Source: a bacterium | GTDB taxonomy: Bacteria; Planctomycetota; Planctomycetia; Pirellulales; Pirellulaceae | Length of the DNA: 64,000 nucleotides | Reading direction: 5' to 3' | NCBI GenBank assembly: GCA_030430075.1 | Contig: JAUIGN010000006.1 | Coordinates: forward strand, 124,001 to 188,000 | Shown here: positions 27,108 to 36,065 of the stretch, piece after piece | Numbering within the stretch: position 1 is the first letter of the stretch | Layout: each line of letters starts with the position of its first letter | Position numbers and translations under genes: made by a program | Notes under the pieces: generated by a model | What the model was told of the DNA's origin: nothing | Database searches by the model: none | What the model saw: the letters and a program-made list of their open reading frames with translations, nothing else

Positions 27108-27364
27108 AGCAACCCCCGTTTGCTCGCACCTTGCCCTGGGACCGCGACCGATGCGCGGCTAACTGCTTCCTGTGCAGTGACTAGCCGCTGGCCGCCGTAG
27201 CCCACTCGGGGCGGATTCGGGCTGCCCTACGCTTCGTACCGGTTGTGAAGCTGCCTTGTCGGCAACTGGCCCCATGTCCTACAGTGGAGGGTGGGTCGCG
27301 AGGCGTAACGCTTCTAAGTCGCCCGTTGTCTGCAGGTCGCCCCTCTCCCCAGCTTGGCTTTGCC

Positions 27365-28033
27365 ATGGACGAAGATCGGCCAAAATCGCCGTTGGCAACT
27401 CCTGGTCCGGTCCCCAAGGCGGTCGTCAGCCGGCTGAGCCTCTATCTGCGTGAATTGCAACACCTGGTGCAACATGGGCACCAAACGACCAGCTCCACCC
27501 AACTGGGACGCGTGTTGGGTTTCACGGACGCCCAAGTCCGCAAAGACCTCGCCTATTTTGGCCAATTCGGCTATCCCGGAATCGGTTACCGTTGTGAGGA
27601 GCTCATCGCCGCCATTAAACAGATCTTAGGGACCGATCGATCCTGGCCGGTCGCCCTGATCGGATTGGGCAACCTCGGCCGCGCCCTGCTGCGTTACCGA
27701 GGGTTCGGGCGGCAGGGTTTTTGCGTCGTGGCCGCCTTTGATATCGACGCATCGATCGTTGGGACAGAGATTGAACAGATTCCGGTTTTCCATTTGGACC
27801 AGTTGGCCGAGGTGATTGACGAACGGCAAATTCGCCTCGCCATCATTGCCGTCCCTTCGCCCGAAGCACAGGGCGTGGCCACGTTGCTTGTCAATGCGGG
27901 AGTCGAAGGAATTCTGAATTTTGCCCCCGTCACCATCTCACTGCCCCCCACCGTCAAGCACGTCGAGGTCGACTTGGCGATTGAACTGGAGCAGCTTTCA
28001 TTCGCGGTTGTGAATCGGGGCGAGAAAACGTAA
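27365..28033 (+). CDS. rex: Redox-sensing transcriptional repressor Rex
   Basis: Predicted 222 residues starting MDEDRPKSPLATPGPVPKAV. The N-terminal winged helix is visible (VVSRLSLYLRELQHL, TTSSTQLGRVLGFTDAQVRK, DLAYFGQFGYPGIGY), followed by a Rossmann fold with GLGNLGRALL and a C-terminal domain-swapped helix region. Rex binds DNA when NAD+ is high and releases it when NADH rises, controlling respiration and fermentation genes. No Rex operator was found by eye in this window. Upstream codons are in frame but lack family similarity, so the ATG here is preferred despite no clear ribosome binding site. Confidence 0.93.
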   Translation: MDEDRPKSPLATPGPVPKAVVSRLSLYLRELQHLVQHGHQTTSSTQLGRVLGFTDAQVRKDLAYFGQFGYPGIGYRCEELIAAIKQILGTDRSWPVALIGLGNLGRALLRYRGFGRQGFCVVAAFDIDASIVGTEIEQIPVFHLDQLAEVIDERQIRLAIIAVPSPEAQGVATLLVNAGVEGILNFAPVTISLPPTVKHVEVDLAIELEQLSFAVVNRGEKT

Positions 28034-28092
28034 GCTACGCAAGATAAGACCGGTTTTCGATTTGCACCTGCGGTCGTAAAATACGGAATGGA

Positions 28093-28162
28093 TGCCCGAT
28101 GGTGTAATGGTAGCACTAGGGATTTTGATTCCCTCAGTCCAGGTTCGAGTCCTGGTCGGGTA
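28093..28162 (+). tRNA. tRNA-Gln (anticodon TTG)
   Basis: Cloverleaf folds by hand: acceptor TGCCCGA with TCGGGTA (one G-T pair), D arm GTGT/GCAC, anticodon stem AGGGA/TCCCT with loop TTTTGAT giving anticodon TTG, short variable loop and T arm CCAGG-TTCGAGT-CCTGG. The 3' CCA is not encoded. It lies about 60 bases after rex. Confidence 0.97.
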
Positions 28163-28499
28163 ACTTTCTTTCCGCCTCATTCGCGGGTGGCCAGCAGCCG
28201 GTGGGAGACAGCAGCCGGTTGGAGCCAGCAGCGGCCCATTGGGGACGCGGTCGGCGTCCCTCTCGGTGCCGTTCCCGACAGAAGAATTTGCCCAGTCGAG
28301 TTGATCTCGGGCGACGGGACCCCGTGTTCGGACGACCAGCGCCGGTTTAGACTCACGACGTTCCGCGGCGACACCCCCCACCTCCCCTGGCGACGCTCGG
28401 CCGATCATGACAAGATCTGAAGGGCCGACCGCGACCGGGTCGGCGCGTGGAAATGATCGGTCGGGACGGCAATTTGGCTGAGCAAACGAGATCCCTATC
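28163..28499. other. Intergenic region, 337 bp
   Basis: Between tRNA-Gln and the nucleotidyltransferase gene. It contains two imperfect CAGCAGCCGGT copies (near 28190 and 28209) but no gene or clear promoter. Confidence 0.4.
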
Positions 28500-29255
28500 A
28501 TGAACTCTGCCGTGGCGATCGTCTTGGCGGCCGGCAAAGGTACGCGGATGAATTCCGAGTTGCCAAAGGTCCTGCATCCCGTCTGCGGCCGGCCGATGAT
28601 CGAATTTGTCCTGGACGCTCTGCAGCAAGCGGGCGTCTCCCGTTCGATGGTCGTGGTCGGGTACCGGTCGGAACTTGTCCGAGCGGCGTTGGGTCATCGG
28701 CCCGAAGTCGAGTTCGTCGAGCAGACTGAGCAGTTGGGGACCGGGCACGCCGTGATGATGTGCCAGGATCGTTTGCAGACGCATGTCGGGCCGGTGATGG
28801 TCTTGGCCGGCGATTCCCCGCTGGCCCAGAGTGACTCCCTGGCGACGTTGCTGGCGGCGTATGAACGCGACCGGCCGGCGGCCATCCTGGGAACCTTGGA
28901 CCGAGACCGTCCGGTCGGTTTGGGTCGCATCGTCCGCGACGGCGGGGGCCGGTTTCTGGGGATTGTCGAGGAAAAGGACGCCACCGACGAGCAGAAGGAA
29001 ATCACCGAAGTCAACATGAGCACCTATGTGTTCGACTGCGGTGCCCTGCTCGAATCCCTTGAACAGCTCAACAACCGGAACCAGCAACAGGAATACTACC
29101 TGACCGATTGCCCCGGTATCCTCAAACGTGAGGGGCGTGAGGTTCAGGCACTGGCCGTCCTCAAACCGTGTGAAGGGCTAAGCATTAACACGCTGGAGGA
29201 ATTGGCGGCCGTCTCCGAGGAAATGCGAAAGATGGGCTATCGATGCGTGAATTGA
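28500..29255 (+). CDS. Short GlmU-like UDP-GlcNAc pyrophosphorylase (uridyltransferase only)
   Basis: Predicted 251 residues. The N-terminal signature is AIVLAAGKGTRMNSELPKVL followed by HPVCGRPM, then EQTEQLGTGHAV and LAGDSPL, all as in the uridyltransferase half of GlmU. The left-handed beta-helix acetyltransferase domain is missing: GlmU is normally about 450 residues, so this protein probably makes UDP-GlcNAc (or another NDP-sugar) only, with acetylation done elsewhere. It overlaps prs by 13 bases and is probably co-translated with it, supplying precursors for cell envelope sugars. Confidence 0.9.
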   Translation: MNSAVAIVLAAGKGTRMNSELPKVLHPVCGRPMIEFVLDALQQAGVSRSMVVVGYRSELVRAALGHRPEVEFVEQTEQLGTGHAVMMCQDRLQTHVGPVMVLAGDSPLAQSDSLATLLAAYERDRPAAILGTLDRDRPVGLGRIVRDGGGRFLGIVEEKDATDEQKEITEVNMSTYVFDCGALLESLEQLNNRNQQQEYYLTDCPGILKREGREVQALAVLKPCEGLSINTLEELAAVSEEMRKMGYRCVN

Positions 29256-30199
29256 AGATCTTCAGTGGCCAGGCGAATCCCCAGTTGACCGACGACATTT
29301 GCGGATTCTTGCATCTGCAGCGGGGAATGATCTCATTGGGGAAGTTTCCTGACGGTGAGAATTTCTGCAAAGTCGAAGAGGACGTTCGCGGGCGCGATGT
29401 GTTCCTGGTCCAGCCGACGTGCCCGCCCGTCAATGACAACCTGCTGGAACTGCTGGTCATGATGGATTGCTGTAAACGGGCCAGCGCGGCGCGCATCACG
29501 GCCGTCATCCCTTACTACGGCTATGCACGGCAAGACCGGAAAGACGAGGGCCGGACCCCGATCACGGCGAAGCTGGTGGCCAACCTGATCACCCGGGCCG
29601 GGGCGGACCGTGTCTTGACGATGGACCTGCATGCCGCGCAAATCCAGGGATTCTTCGACGTCCCGGTCGACCATCTCTATGCTGCGCCGGTTTTGAACGA
29701 GTACTTCTTGGAGATGGGTCTGACGGAAGACGACATTGTTGTCGTTAGCCCGGACGAAGGAAGCATCAAGCGGGCCAGCGGGCATGTCAAGCGGCTGGGC
29801 GGCAAGTTGGCGATTATCGACAAGCGGCGGACCAGTGCCCTCCAGACCAAGCAGGAGAACATCATCGGCGGGCCGATCGAAGGGCGCGTCGCCCTGATGT
29901 TCGATGACATGATCAGCACGGCGGGCTCGATCTGCGGGGCTGCTCGGCTGGTCCACGAGGCGGGCGCCCGAGAGATTCATGTCGCCGCCAGCCATGCGGT
30001 CCTGTGCGGCAACGCGATCCAGAATCTCAATGAGTCGCCCATTTCCAGCCTGGTGGTGACCGACAGCATCCCCCTGGATGTCAGCCAGTTGGCGGGCAAA
30101 CTGAAGACGTTGAGCGTGGCGCCCCTGTTGGCGGAGGCGATCAAGCGGATCCACCACGATCAATCGATCAGCGAACTGTTCGGTGCGGATGCCGAATAA
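29243..30199 (+). CDS. prs: Ribose-phosphate pyrophosphokinase
   Basis: Predicted 318 residues. Family hallmarks: LKIFSGQANPQL, KFPDGE, YYGYARQDRKDEGRTPITAK and the PRPP-binding motif near VALMFDDMISTAGS. It makes PRPP from ribose 5-phosphate and ATP for nucleotide, His and Trp synthesis. The start at 29243 overlaps the upstream gene by 13 bases, so translation is coupled. Confidence 0.96.
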   Translation: MRELKIFSGQANPQLTDDICGFLHLQRGMISLGKFPDGENFCKVEEDVRGRDVFLVQPTCPPVNDNLLELLVMMDCCKRASAARITAVIPYYGYARQDRKDEGRTPITAKLVANLITRAGADRVLTMDLHAAQIQGFFDVPVDHLYAAPVLNEYFLEMGLTEDDIVVVSPDEGSIKRASGHVKRLGGKLAIIDKRRTSALQTKQENIIGGPIEGRVALMFDDMISTAGSICGAARLVHEAGAREIHVAASHAVLCGNAIQNLNESPISSLVVTDSIPLDVSQLAGKLKTLSVAPLLAEAIKRIHHDQSISELFGADAE

Positions 30200-30483
30200 C
30201 CGGTGACCTGCGACTCCAGGAATTTTGCCGGGCCAACATGCGTGGCGGATCGTCGGACCGATCTACGATGAGCCGGCGTCGTTCATTCAACCTGGCACGA
30301 ATTGGTTGGACGTCCCCATGCATTCCGTAATTGGCGTCGCCAGACGGCGGTTCCAACCTTCCCCGGGCTAGAAGGCTTGCATCAGATGTTGCTTTACAAA
30401 TGAGTCACGTTTGAGCGCGACCAACGGGAGCGGACGAACGCGCCGCGAGCGTCAGCTCGCTATTGGTCCGCGGCCCGGCCTCG

Positions 30484-30831
30484 CTAGTCTTCGTCATCCA
30501 GACTGGTCTTGTCCGGCAATGCCTCGCGGCGGAAGACGGCCACGACATCCTCGACGGGGACGACAAACAGTTGGTTATCGGGGTCGAAGTCGACCGGGAT
30601 CGCATCCTTGGGGTGGAACAGGATCTTGTCGTATTGGCGGAGCGGCACATCCTCGTCGTTTTCGACCTGGGCGGAGATGGTCACGATGCGGCCCGTGATG
30701 GTCGGGATTTCGGCTTGGTCCGGGAGGGCGATGCCGCCCTTGGTTTCCCGCTTGGGCTCGTCCTTCCGAACTAGCACACGAGCCCCAATCGGCTCGACGT
30801 ACTCGATTGCTTTTGCCCGCGCTCTTGCCAT
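30484..30831 (-). CDS. groES: GroES-like co-chaperonin (lone copy)
   Basis: Predicted 115 residues. IGARVLVRKDEPKRETKGGI, ALPDQAEIPTITGRIVTI and the closing VEDVVAVFR match Cpn10, including the mobile loop. The usual Gly-rich stretch after GRIV is altered (SAQVENDEDVPLRQ) and the C-terminus is extended and acidic. No groEL gene is adjacent, unlike the normal operon, so this may serve a chaperonin encoded elsewhere or have a specialised role. It is divergent from rplY. Confidence 0.88.
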   Translation of the reverse strand: MARARAKAIEYVEPIGARVLVRKDEPKRETKGGIALPDQAEIPTITGRIVTISAQVENDEDVPLRQYDKILFHPKDAIPVDFDPDNQLFVVPVEDVVAVFRREALPDKTSLDDED

Positions 30832-31172
30832 GCTGCATCTTTATTCAAGGGGAAATCGGCGACTTGTCCACAAGATTAGCCCTCTCCACCGCGAAGGGCA
30901 AGGGATGGCGGCGGGCGACCCGCGGCAGCAGGCGTCGGCGAGCGGCCCGGGGGTGGCCCGGGGGTGGCCCCGTGCGCCGCCGGCCCCGTGCGCCGCCGAT
31001 CGTCCCGTTTTTGCGGCCCCTGGGGAAGTGCCGCCCCCGGGCCACGGGAGAAGCGTTCAGCCAGCCGGCCGAAAATTCGGCCCAGGTGAGACCACTTGGA
31101 CTTGAAATCGGGGCTCATTCTGCGAGAATCTGGGGTTTCTATCACCAGGAAATAGCGACAAGGAACGCCACC
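30832..31172. other. Divergent intergenic region between groES and rplY
   Basis: Contains GC-rich short direct repeats (GGGGGTGGCCC twice near 30948-30975 and CCCGTGCGCCGCCG twice near 30968-30999) but no gene. It must hold promoters for both genes. Confidence 0.5.
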
Positions 31173-31802
31173 ATGGCGGACGTCTTAAACGTCTCGAAGC
31201 GAGAAGCCCTCGGCACCAGCAATACGCGCCGGTTGCGGAATGCGGGGCAAATTCCCGCGGTCCTCTACGGCCACGGTCAAGACAACGTGAATCTGGCGAT
31301 CCCCGCGATTGAAGTGGAATCGGCCATTCGACAGGGCACCAAGGTGATTGACATCACAGGTGCGGTCAAAGACAGCGTGCTCATTAACGAAGTGCAGTGG
31401 GATCCTTTCGGTTCGGAAGTCCTCCACGTCGACTTGACGCGGGTTTCCGCGGATGAAGCGGTCGACGTGACGCTGGTCGTCGAACTGCGGGGCGACGCGC
31501 CGGGGCTCAAGCAGGGTGGGGTCGTCGAACACCTGGTGCACGAGATCGAGATTCAGTGCCCCGCCGGTGAGATTCCGGACGGCCTGTCGGTCAGCGTGAA
31601 CGAATTGAATCTCAACGAGTCGATTACGGCGGGCGAAGTGGAGATTCCGGCCAGCGCCACGCTGGTGAGCCCGGCGGATCAAGTGATCGTTCAGTGCACC
31701 GAGCCGGTTGAAGTGACGGACGAAGAAGAGGGTGCGGCTTCGGTCGAGCCCGAGGTGATTGGAAGGAAGGCGGAAGACGAGGAGGAAGGCGGCGAGTCCT
31801 AA
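31173..31802 (+). CDS. rplY: 50S ribosomal protein L25 (general stress protein Ctc type)
   Basis: Predicted 209 residues, longer than the E. coli protein because of the C-terminal TL5/Ctc domain. SKREALGTSNTRRLRNAGQI and the PAVLYGHG segment mark the N-terminal 5S rRNA-binding part; the acidic C-terminal tail (ends AEDEEEGGES) is typical of Ctc proteins. AAGGAACGCC upstream of the ATG supports the start. It begins the block rplY-pth-rpsF-ssb-rplI-dnaB. Confidence 0.95.
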   Translation: MADVLNVSKREALGTSNTRRLRNAGQIPAVLYGHGQDNVNLAIPAIEVESAIRQGTKVIDITGAVKDSVLINEVQWDPFGSEVLHVDLTRVSADEAVDVTLVVELRGDAPGLKQGGVVEHLVHEIEIQCPAGEIPDGLSVSVNELNLNESITAGEVEIPASATLVSPADQVIVQCTEPVEVTDEEEGAASVEPEVIGRKAEDEEEGGES

Positions 31803-31856
31803 GCCGGCGGCATTCGGCGTGGATTGGGCTGTGTCAGCACAGCAAAGGGCACAGGC

Positions 31857-32420
31857 ATGAAGTTGGTGGTTGGGCTCGGCAATCCAGGTCGAAAGTACGA
31901 AGAGACACGGCATAACGTTGGGTTCCGCGTGCTGGAAACGCTCGCCGATCGCTTTCACGCGCTCGGCCCGCGGTCGAAGTTCAACGCGGATTATTGGGAG
32001 GTCCAGGTTGGCGGCGAACGGCTGTTGTTGTTGCGGCCGTTGACCTTCATGAATCGCAGTGGTGGCAGTGTGTTGCCGGCACGCGACTTTTACAAAATTG
32101 AGAATGAGGGGATCCTCGTCGTTTGTGACGACATGAGCTTGCCGTTGGGCAGGCTGCGGTTTCGAGCCAAGGGATCGGCCGGCGGCCAGAAAGGGCTGCA
32201 TGATGTGATTCAACGATTGGGGACTCAGGAGATTCCGCGGTTGCGCGTGGGTATTGATGCTCCGCCTGAGAATTGGGATGCGGCCGACTTTGTGCTGAGC
32301 AAGTTTCGGCCGAATGAATTAGCGACAATTGAGACAGCCATCCAGGTGGCGGCCGATGCCGTGGAGACCTGGTCGAAGGCGGGCATTGAAGCCTGCATGA
32401 ATCGGTACAACGGTTCCTGA
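31857..32420 (+). CDS. pth: Peptidyl-tRNA hydrolase
   Basis: Predicted 187 residues. MKLVVGLGNPGRKYEETRHN begins with the Pth signature including the catalytic His region, followed by LLRPLTFMNRSG, VVCDDMSLPLGRLRFRAKGS and GGQKGLHDVIQRLGTQEI. The enzyme frees tRNA from peptidyl-tRNA dropped by ribosomes. Pairing with rplY is common. Confidence 0.96.
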   Translation: MKLVVGLGNPGRKYEETRHNVGFRVLETLADRFHALGPRSKFNADYWEVQVGGERLLLLRPLTFMNRSGGSVLPARDFYKIENEGILVVCDDMSLPLGRLRFRAKGSAGGQKGLHDVIQRLGTQEIPRLRVGIDAPPENWDAADFVLSKFRPNELATIETAIQVAADAVETWSKAGIEACMNRYNGS

Positions 32421-32431
32421 AGGAGTTGCCG

Positions 32432-32516
32432 GTTGCTTGCAAGTGCCCGTTGCCCGCAAGTGACCGTTGCCTGCAAGTGCCCGTTGCCCGCGAGTGACCG
32501 TTGCCTGCAGTGACAG
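32432..32516 (+). repeat. 17-bp tandem repeat array between pth and rpsF
   Basis: Five units starting at 32432, 32449, 32466, 32483 and 32500, each GTTGC(C/T)(C/T)GCAAGTG(A/C)CC with small changes. It lies between two essential genes, in the region transcribed into rpsF. Confidence 0.9.
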
Positions 32517-32663
32517 GAGCACAGGAAAGAGGCCGGCCCGACGAGAGGCCGTGTTGAACGATGGGTTGTGCCGGCGTCGACCGCCAGCCGAAAACGACTG
32601 CCTGCAGCACGACCCGTTCTGCGTGGCGTGACATTGAGTTTCAAAACACAAGGGAGATTTGTC

Positions 32664-33104
32664 TTGGCAAGTAACGTTTACGAATGCCTGTTTATCCTCG
32701 ATCCGAACCGTTATGCGCGGGATCCGCAGGGGGTATCCGGCACCATTCCCGAGATGGTCGAAAAGTTCTCGGGTGAGGTGCTGGCGAACCGCCTCTGGAA
32801 CGAACAAAAACTGGCCTATCCGATCAATGGTCACCGCAAGGGAACCTACTGGCTGACCTACTTTCGGATGGATAGTGGCGAGCTTGCTGGCTTCAATCGG
32901 GCCTGCCAACTGAACGACTATGTCATGCGGCACATGGCGACCAAAATCGACCCGCGGCTCGTCGATATTCTGGTAGCCCACGCGCGAGGTGAAAAAACGG
33001 CTGAGGAACTGGCCGAAGAAGCGGCGGCCGAAGAAGACGCGCCGGCCGCGGCAGCGTCCGAAGGTGCCGGCTCGGAGAGTGTTGCCGCCGGCAGCAACGA
33101 GTAG
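32664..33104 (+). CDS. rpsF: 30S ribosomal protein S6 with extended C-terminus
   Basis: Predicted 146 residues from a TTG start; AGGGAGA lies about 6-9 bases before it, and no ATG or GTG in the frame gives a sensible N-terminus (ASNVYECLFILDPNRYARD). Core: LANRLWNEQKLAYPINGHRK, GTYWLTYFRMDSGELAGFNR. The C-terminal 35 residues are Ala/Glu-rich, longer than in most bacteria. It is followed by ssb but not by rpsR. Confidence 0.93.
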   Translation: MASNVYECLFILDPNRYARDPQGVSGTIPEMVEKFSGEVLANRLWNEQKLAYPINGHRKGTYWLTYFRMDSGELAGFNRACQLNDYVMRHMATKIDPRLVDILVAHARGEKTAEELAEEAAAEEDAPAAAASEGAGSESVAAGSNE

Positions 33105-33192
33105 CCGTTGCGTTGTGCCCGTCCAGGTGATTCGTTAAGCTAGGCCATAGGGAACATCTGTTCACCTTGTTAACCATCTGGAGGTCTACGGC

Positions 33193-33630
33193 ATGGCGAG
33201 CTACAACCGCGTAATCCTGGTCGGCAACATTACCCGTGACATCGAACTCAAGTACACGCAAACCAGCCTGGCCGTGACCGAAATCGGCCTGGCCGTCAAC
33301 GATCGGCGCAAGAATCAGGCTGGCGAATGGATTGAAGAGACGACCTTCGTTGACGTTACGCTCTGGGGCCGCACGGCGGAGATTGCGGGCGAATACCTGG
33401 GCAAAGGGTCGTCCGTCCTGATCGAAGGACGTTTGAAGCTCGACACGTGGGAGAAAGAAGGGCAGAAACGCTCAAAGCTGCGGGTTGTCGGCGAACGGAT
33501 GCAGATGCTCGGCGGCCGCGGCAATGGCGAGAACCGCGGATCGAGCGGCAGCCAGGGCAACCAAACGAGTCAACCAGCTTCGGTCGAGGCGCCGTCCGCG
33601 ACCGCACCGGACGACGACGTACCGTTCTAA
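33193..33630 (+). CDS. ssb: Single-stranded DNA-binding protein
   Basis: Predicted 145 residues. The OB fold is visible ([60 protein letters not shown]), followed by a Gly/Gln/Ser-rich linker and the acidic tip DDDVPF that recruits partner proteins. GGAGG about 9 bases upstream supports the start. It stands where rpsF-ssb-rpsR is usual. Confidence 0.97.
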   Translation: MASYNRVILVGNITRDIELKYTQTSLAVTEIGLAVNDRRKNQAGEWIEETTFVDVTLWGRTAEIAGEYLGKGSSVLIEGRLKLDTWEKEGQKRSKLRVVGERMQMLGGRGNGENRGSSGSQGNQTSQPASVEAPSATAPDDDVPF

Positions 33631-33674
33631 CTTTGTTTTCATCGTACAACTGTTTTTGAAGTTGAGAGTCGACC

Positions 33675-34205
33675 ATGACAACCAAAGCCCCCCGCAAACG
33701 AAATCAGCGATTCAAGCGACTCCCCAAGGGGCCAAATGGCGGAATCGAACTCCTCCTCGTCCAGTCGGTCGACCACCTCGGCAAACAAGGTGATGTGGTC
33801 GAGGTGAAGCCGGGCTATGCGCACAATTATCTGATTCCGGAAGGTCTGGCGACGCTGGCGTCCGACCATCACAAGCGGATGGTGCAGAAGCACAAAGCCA
33901 AGTTGCTGGAAATCGAAAAAAGCCGGTTGGCGGACCTGCAGAGCCTGGCCGACGCATTGGCCAAGCAGAGCATCACGATCGAGGCAAAGGCCAATGACGA
34001 AGGCCATCTTTACGGCAGTGTCGGCGCCCCGGAAATCGTCGGTGCGCTCAAGCAGGCCGAATTCACCATCACGGCCGACCAGGTGCGCCTGGAGGGCCCG
34101 CTGAAGGAATTGGGCCTGTATACCGTCAAGATCCACCTCCACCAAGAGATCGAGGCCGATCTCAAGGTGTGGGTCGTTCCGGCCGCTTCTGACGCGGACG
34201 GTTAA
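33675..34205 (+). CDS. rplI: 50S ribosomal protein L9
   Basis: Predicted 176 residues. The N-terminal domain is GGIELLLVQSVDHLGKQGDV followed by VEVKPGYAHNYLIPEGLA; the long connecting helix and the C-terminal domain (LYGSVGAPEIVGALKQ, LGLYTVKIHLHQEIEADLKV) follow. It is positioned between ssb and dnaB. It has a longer N-terminal extension than usual (MTTKAPRKRNQRFKRLPKGP). Confidence 0.96.
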   Translation: MTTKAPRKRNQRFKRLPKGPNGGIELLLVQSVDHLGKQGDVVEVKPGYAHNYLIPEGLATLASDHHKRMVQKHKAKLLEIEKSRLADLQSLADALAKQSITIEAKANDEGHLYGSVGAPEIVGALKQAEFTITADQVRLEGPLKELGLYTVKIHLHQEIEADLKVWVVPAASDADG

Positions 34206-34616
34206 GCGGCAGAACCGGTCCGACGCCGGGACTCACGGGTTGCTGGGACCCACGGGTTGCTGGGACTCACGGGGTGCTGGGGAACAGGACCTGCCCGGGG
34301 GGGACAGGAGCAAACCACGACTTCCCCCTGCCGCTCGGGGCTGATCCGCATTCCCGTGCGTCTGATCGACGTTTCCGCCAACGTCTGTCACAATACGGTC
34401 TCGCACCGGACGGGGCGGCACCCTTGGTGGTTGCATACGTTCCGGCCGCAGTTGACTTGCCTGACGGATTACTTGGTTGACGGGACCGTTGGTACGAGCA
34501 GCACGTACGTCGTCGCGTCTCTTACCGGCGTGCGGCCTCGTTTGACGGGCTGGCGTCCCGATCGTGGCATACGCCCGACGATTGCGTTTCTTTCGCCGAC
34601 AAGGAGGTGGCCTCAG
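34206..34616. other. Intergenic region before dnaB, 411 bp
   Basis: Starts with a 17-bp tandem array (34228-34278). The rest shows no gene or clear promoter. AAGGAGGTGG at 34601-34610 is a strong ribosome binding site for dnaB and fixes its start. Confidence 0.6.
34228..34278 (+). repeat. 17-bp tandem repeat array before dnaB
   Basis: Three units GGGACTCACGGGTTGCT with small changes, at 34228, 34245 and 34262. It has the same period as the array at 32432-32516 but a different sequence. Confidence 0.9.
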
Positions 34617-36065
34617 ATGTCTACCGCGCAACGACGCCCCAAGAGAGACACGCCCCCACCGAAAAGCCCGGTCACATCAGAGATCCTCGATCGCCAGCCG
34701 CCGTTCAACTTGGAGGCGGAGACCGGCGTGCTGGGCAGCATCATGCTCAACCCGGACGTCTGCGACGACGTCACCATGATCTTGCGCGTCGACGATTTTT
34801 ATGACGACGCAAATCGCAAGTTGTACGAGCACATGATGGGCATGCACGATGCCGGTCAAAAGCTTGACTTGACGTTGCTGGTCGAGCGGCTCAAGAGTGC
34901 GGGTGACTTCGAACGCATCGGCGGCACCGCATTTCTGGCCAAGACGTTTCAGGCCGTGCCGAATTACGCCCACGCGGTGTACTACGCGGAGATTGTTCGC
35001 GAGAAGTCGACCTACCGGGCGCTGATCGATGCCAGCACGGAGATTCTTCGTGATGCCTATGATGAATCGAGCGAATCAAAACATCTCTTGAGTCAGGCCG
35101 AGCAGAAGATCTTCGGCATTCTGGACGGGCGCGGGACATCCGCCATCAGTCCCATCAGCGACGTCCTCCATGAGGCCATGGACCGGATGGAAGCCCGGAT
35201 GAAGGGAGAGCATGCCAGCGGCGGCGTGGAAACCGGGTTTGCAGAGATGGATGCCATGATGGGCGGCTTCCATAACTCGGAATTGATCATTCTGGCGGCC
35301 CGCCCCAGTATGGGGAAAACGGCCTTCGCGATGAATATCGCCGAACACGTCGCCATGAACGAGAATGCGCCCGTCCTGTTCGTCAGCCTGGAAATGTCGG
35401 CGATCGAATTGGCCGACCGGCTCCTCTGTTCGGTGGCCCGCGTCAACGGCCATCGACTGCGAAACGGAACGATTTCCAACGAGGATCGTGCTCGCCTGAT
35501 CGAGAAAGCGAGCGTGGTCAGCCGCGCTCCCCTGTTCGTTGACGATTCGCCTTCGCGGATGGTGAGCGAGATCGCCGCGGCGGCCCGGCGCATTCTGCGC
35601 CGCGAGGGTCGCTTGGGAATGATCGTGATCGATTACCTGCAACTGATCGAACCGGACAATCCGCGCGACCCGCGGCAGGAGCAGGTTGCCAGAATCGCCC
35701 GCCGCCTGAAGGGCCTGGCACGTGAACTCCAGGTTCCCCTGCTTTGCCTGGCCCAACTCAATCGGCAGGCGGAAGACAGTAAAGACCACCGGCCGAAGCT
35801 GAGCCATCTGCGTGAGTCGGGAGCGATCGAGCAGGATGCGGATGTCGTGATGTTTGTTCATCGCGAAGAATACTACCGACGGGGCGACGAGCAAGAACAG
35901 TTTGCCGGCCAGGCGGAGATTATCATCTCCAAGCAGCGAAACGGGCCGGTCGGCGATGTTCCCCTGATTTGGCGGAAGGAATACACGCGGTTCGAGGATA
36001 AGGCACCGGACCGCCTGCAAGTATTCGACGACTTTAACGACTCGCCGCCAAACGGCGAATTCTGA
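34617..36065 (+). CDS. dnaB: Replicative DNA helicase
   Basis: Predicted 482 residues. The N-terminal domain begins PPFNLEAETGVLGSIMLNPD; the helicase domain has ELIILAARPSMGKTAFAMNI (Walker A), VLFVSLEMS, MIVIDYLQLIEP (Walker B) and LCLAQLNRQAEDSKDHRPKL followed by HLRESGAIEQDAD. No intein. It unwinds the replication fork as a hexamer. The ATG is set by the strong AAGGAGGTGG upstream. Confidence 0.97.
   Translation: MSTAQRRPKRDTPPPKSPVTSEILDRQPPFNLEAETGVLGSIMLNPDVCDDVTMILRVDDFYDDANRKLYEHMMGMHDAGQKLDLTLLVERLKSAGDFERIGGTAFLAKTFQAVPNYAHAVYYAEIVREKSTYRALIDASTEILRDAYDESSESKHLLSQAEQKIFGILDGRGTSAISPISDVLHEAMDRMEARMKGEHASGGVETGFAEMDAMMGGFHNSELIILAARPSMGKTAFAMNIAEHVAMNENAPVLFVSLEMSAIELADRLLCSVARVNGHRLRNGTISNEDRARLIEKASVVSRAPLFVDDSPSRMVSEIAAAARRILRREGRLGMIVIDYLQLIEPDNPRDPRQEQVARIARRLKGLARELQVPLLCLAQLNRQAEDSKDHRPKLSHLRESGAIEQDADVVMFVHREEYYRRGDEQEQFAGQAEIIISKQRNGPVGDVPLIWRKEYTRFEDKAPDRLQVFDDFNDSPPNGEF

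Noticed and set aside
30447..30462. Terminator after groES (GCGAGC-GTCA-GCTCGC)
   Set aside because: The 6-bp stem has no T run on either strand.
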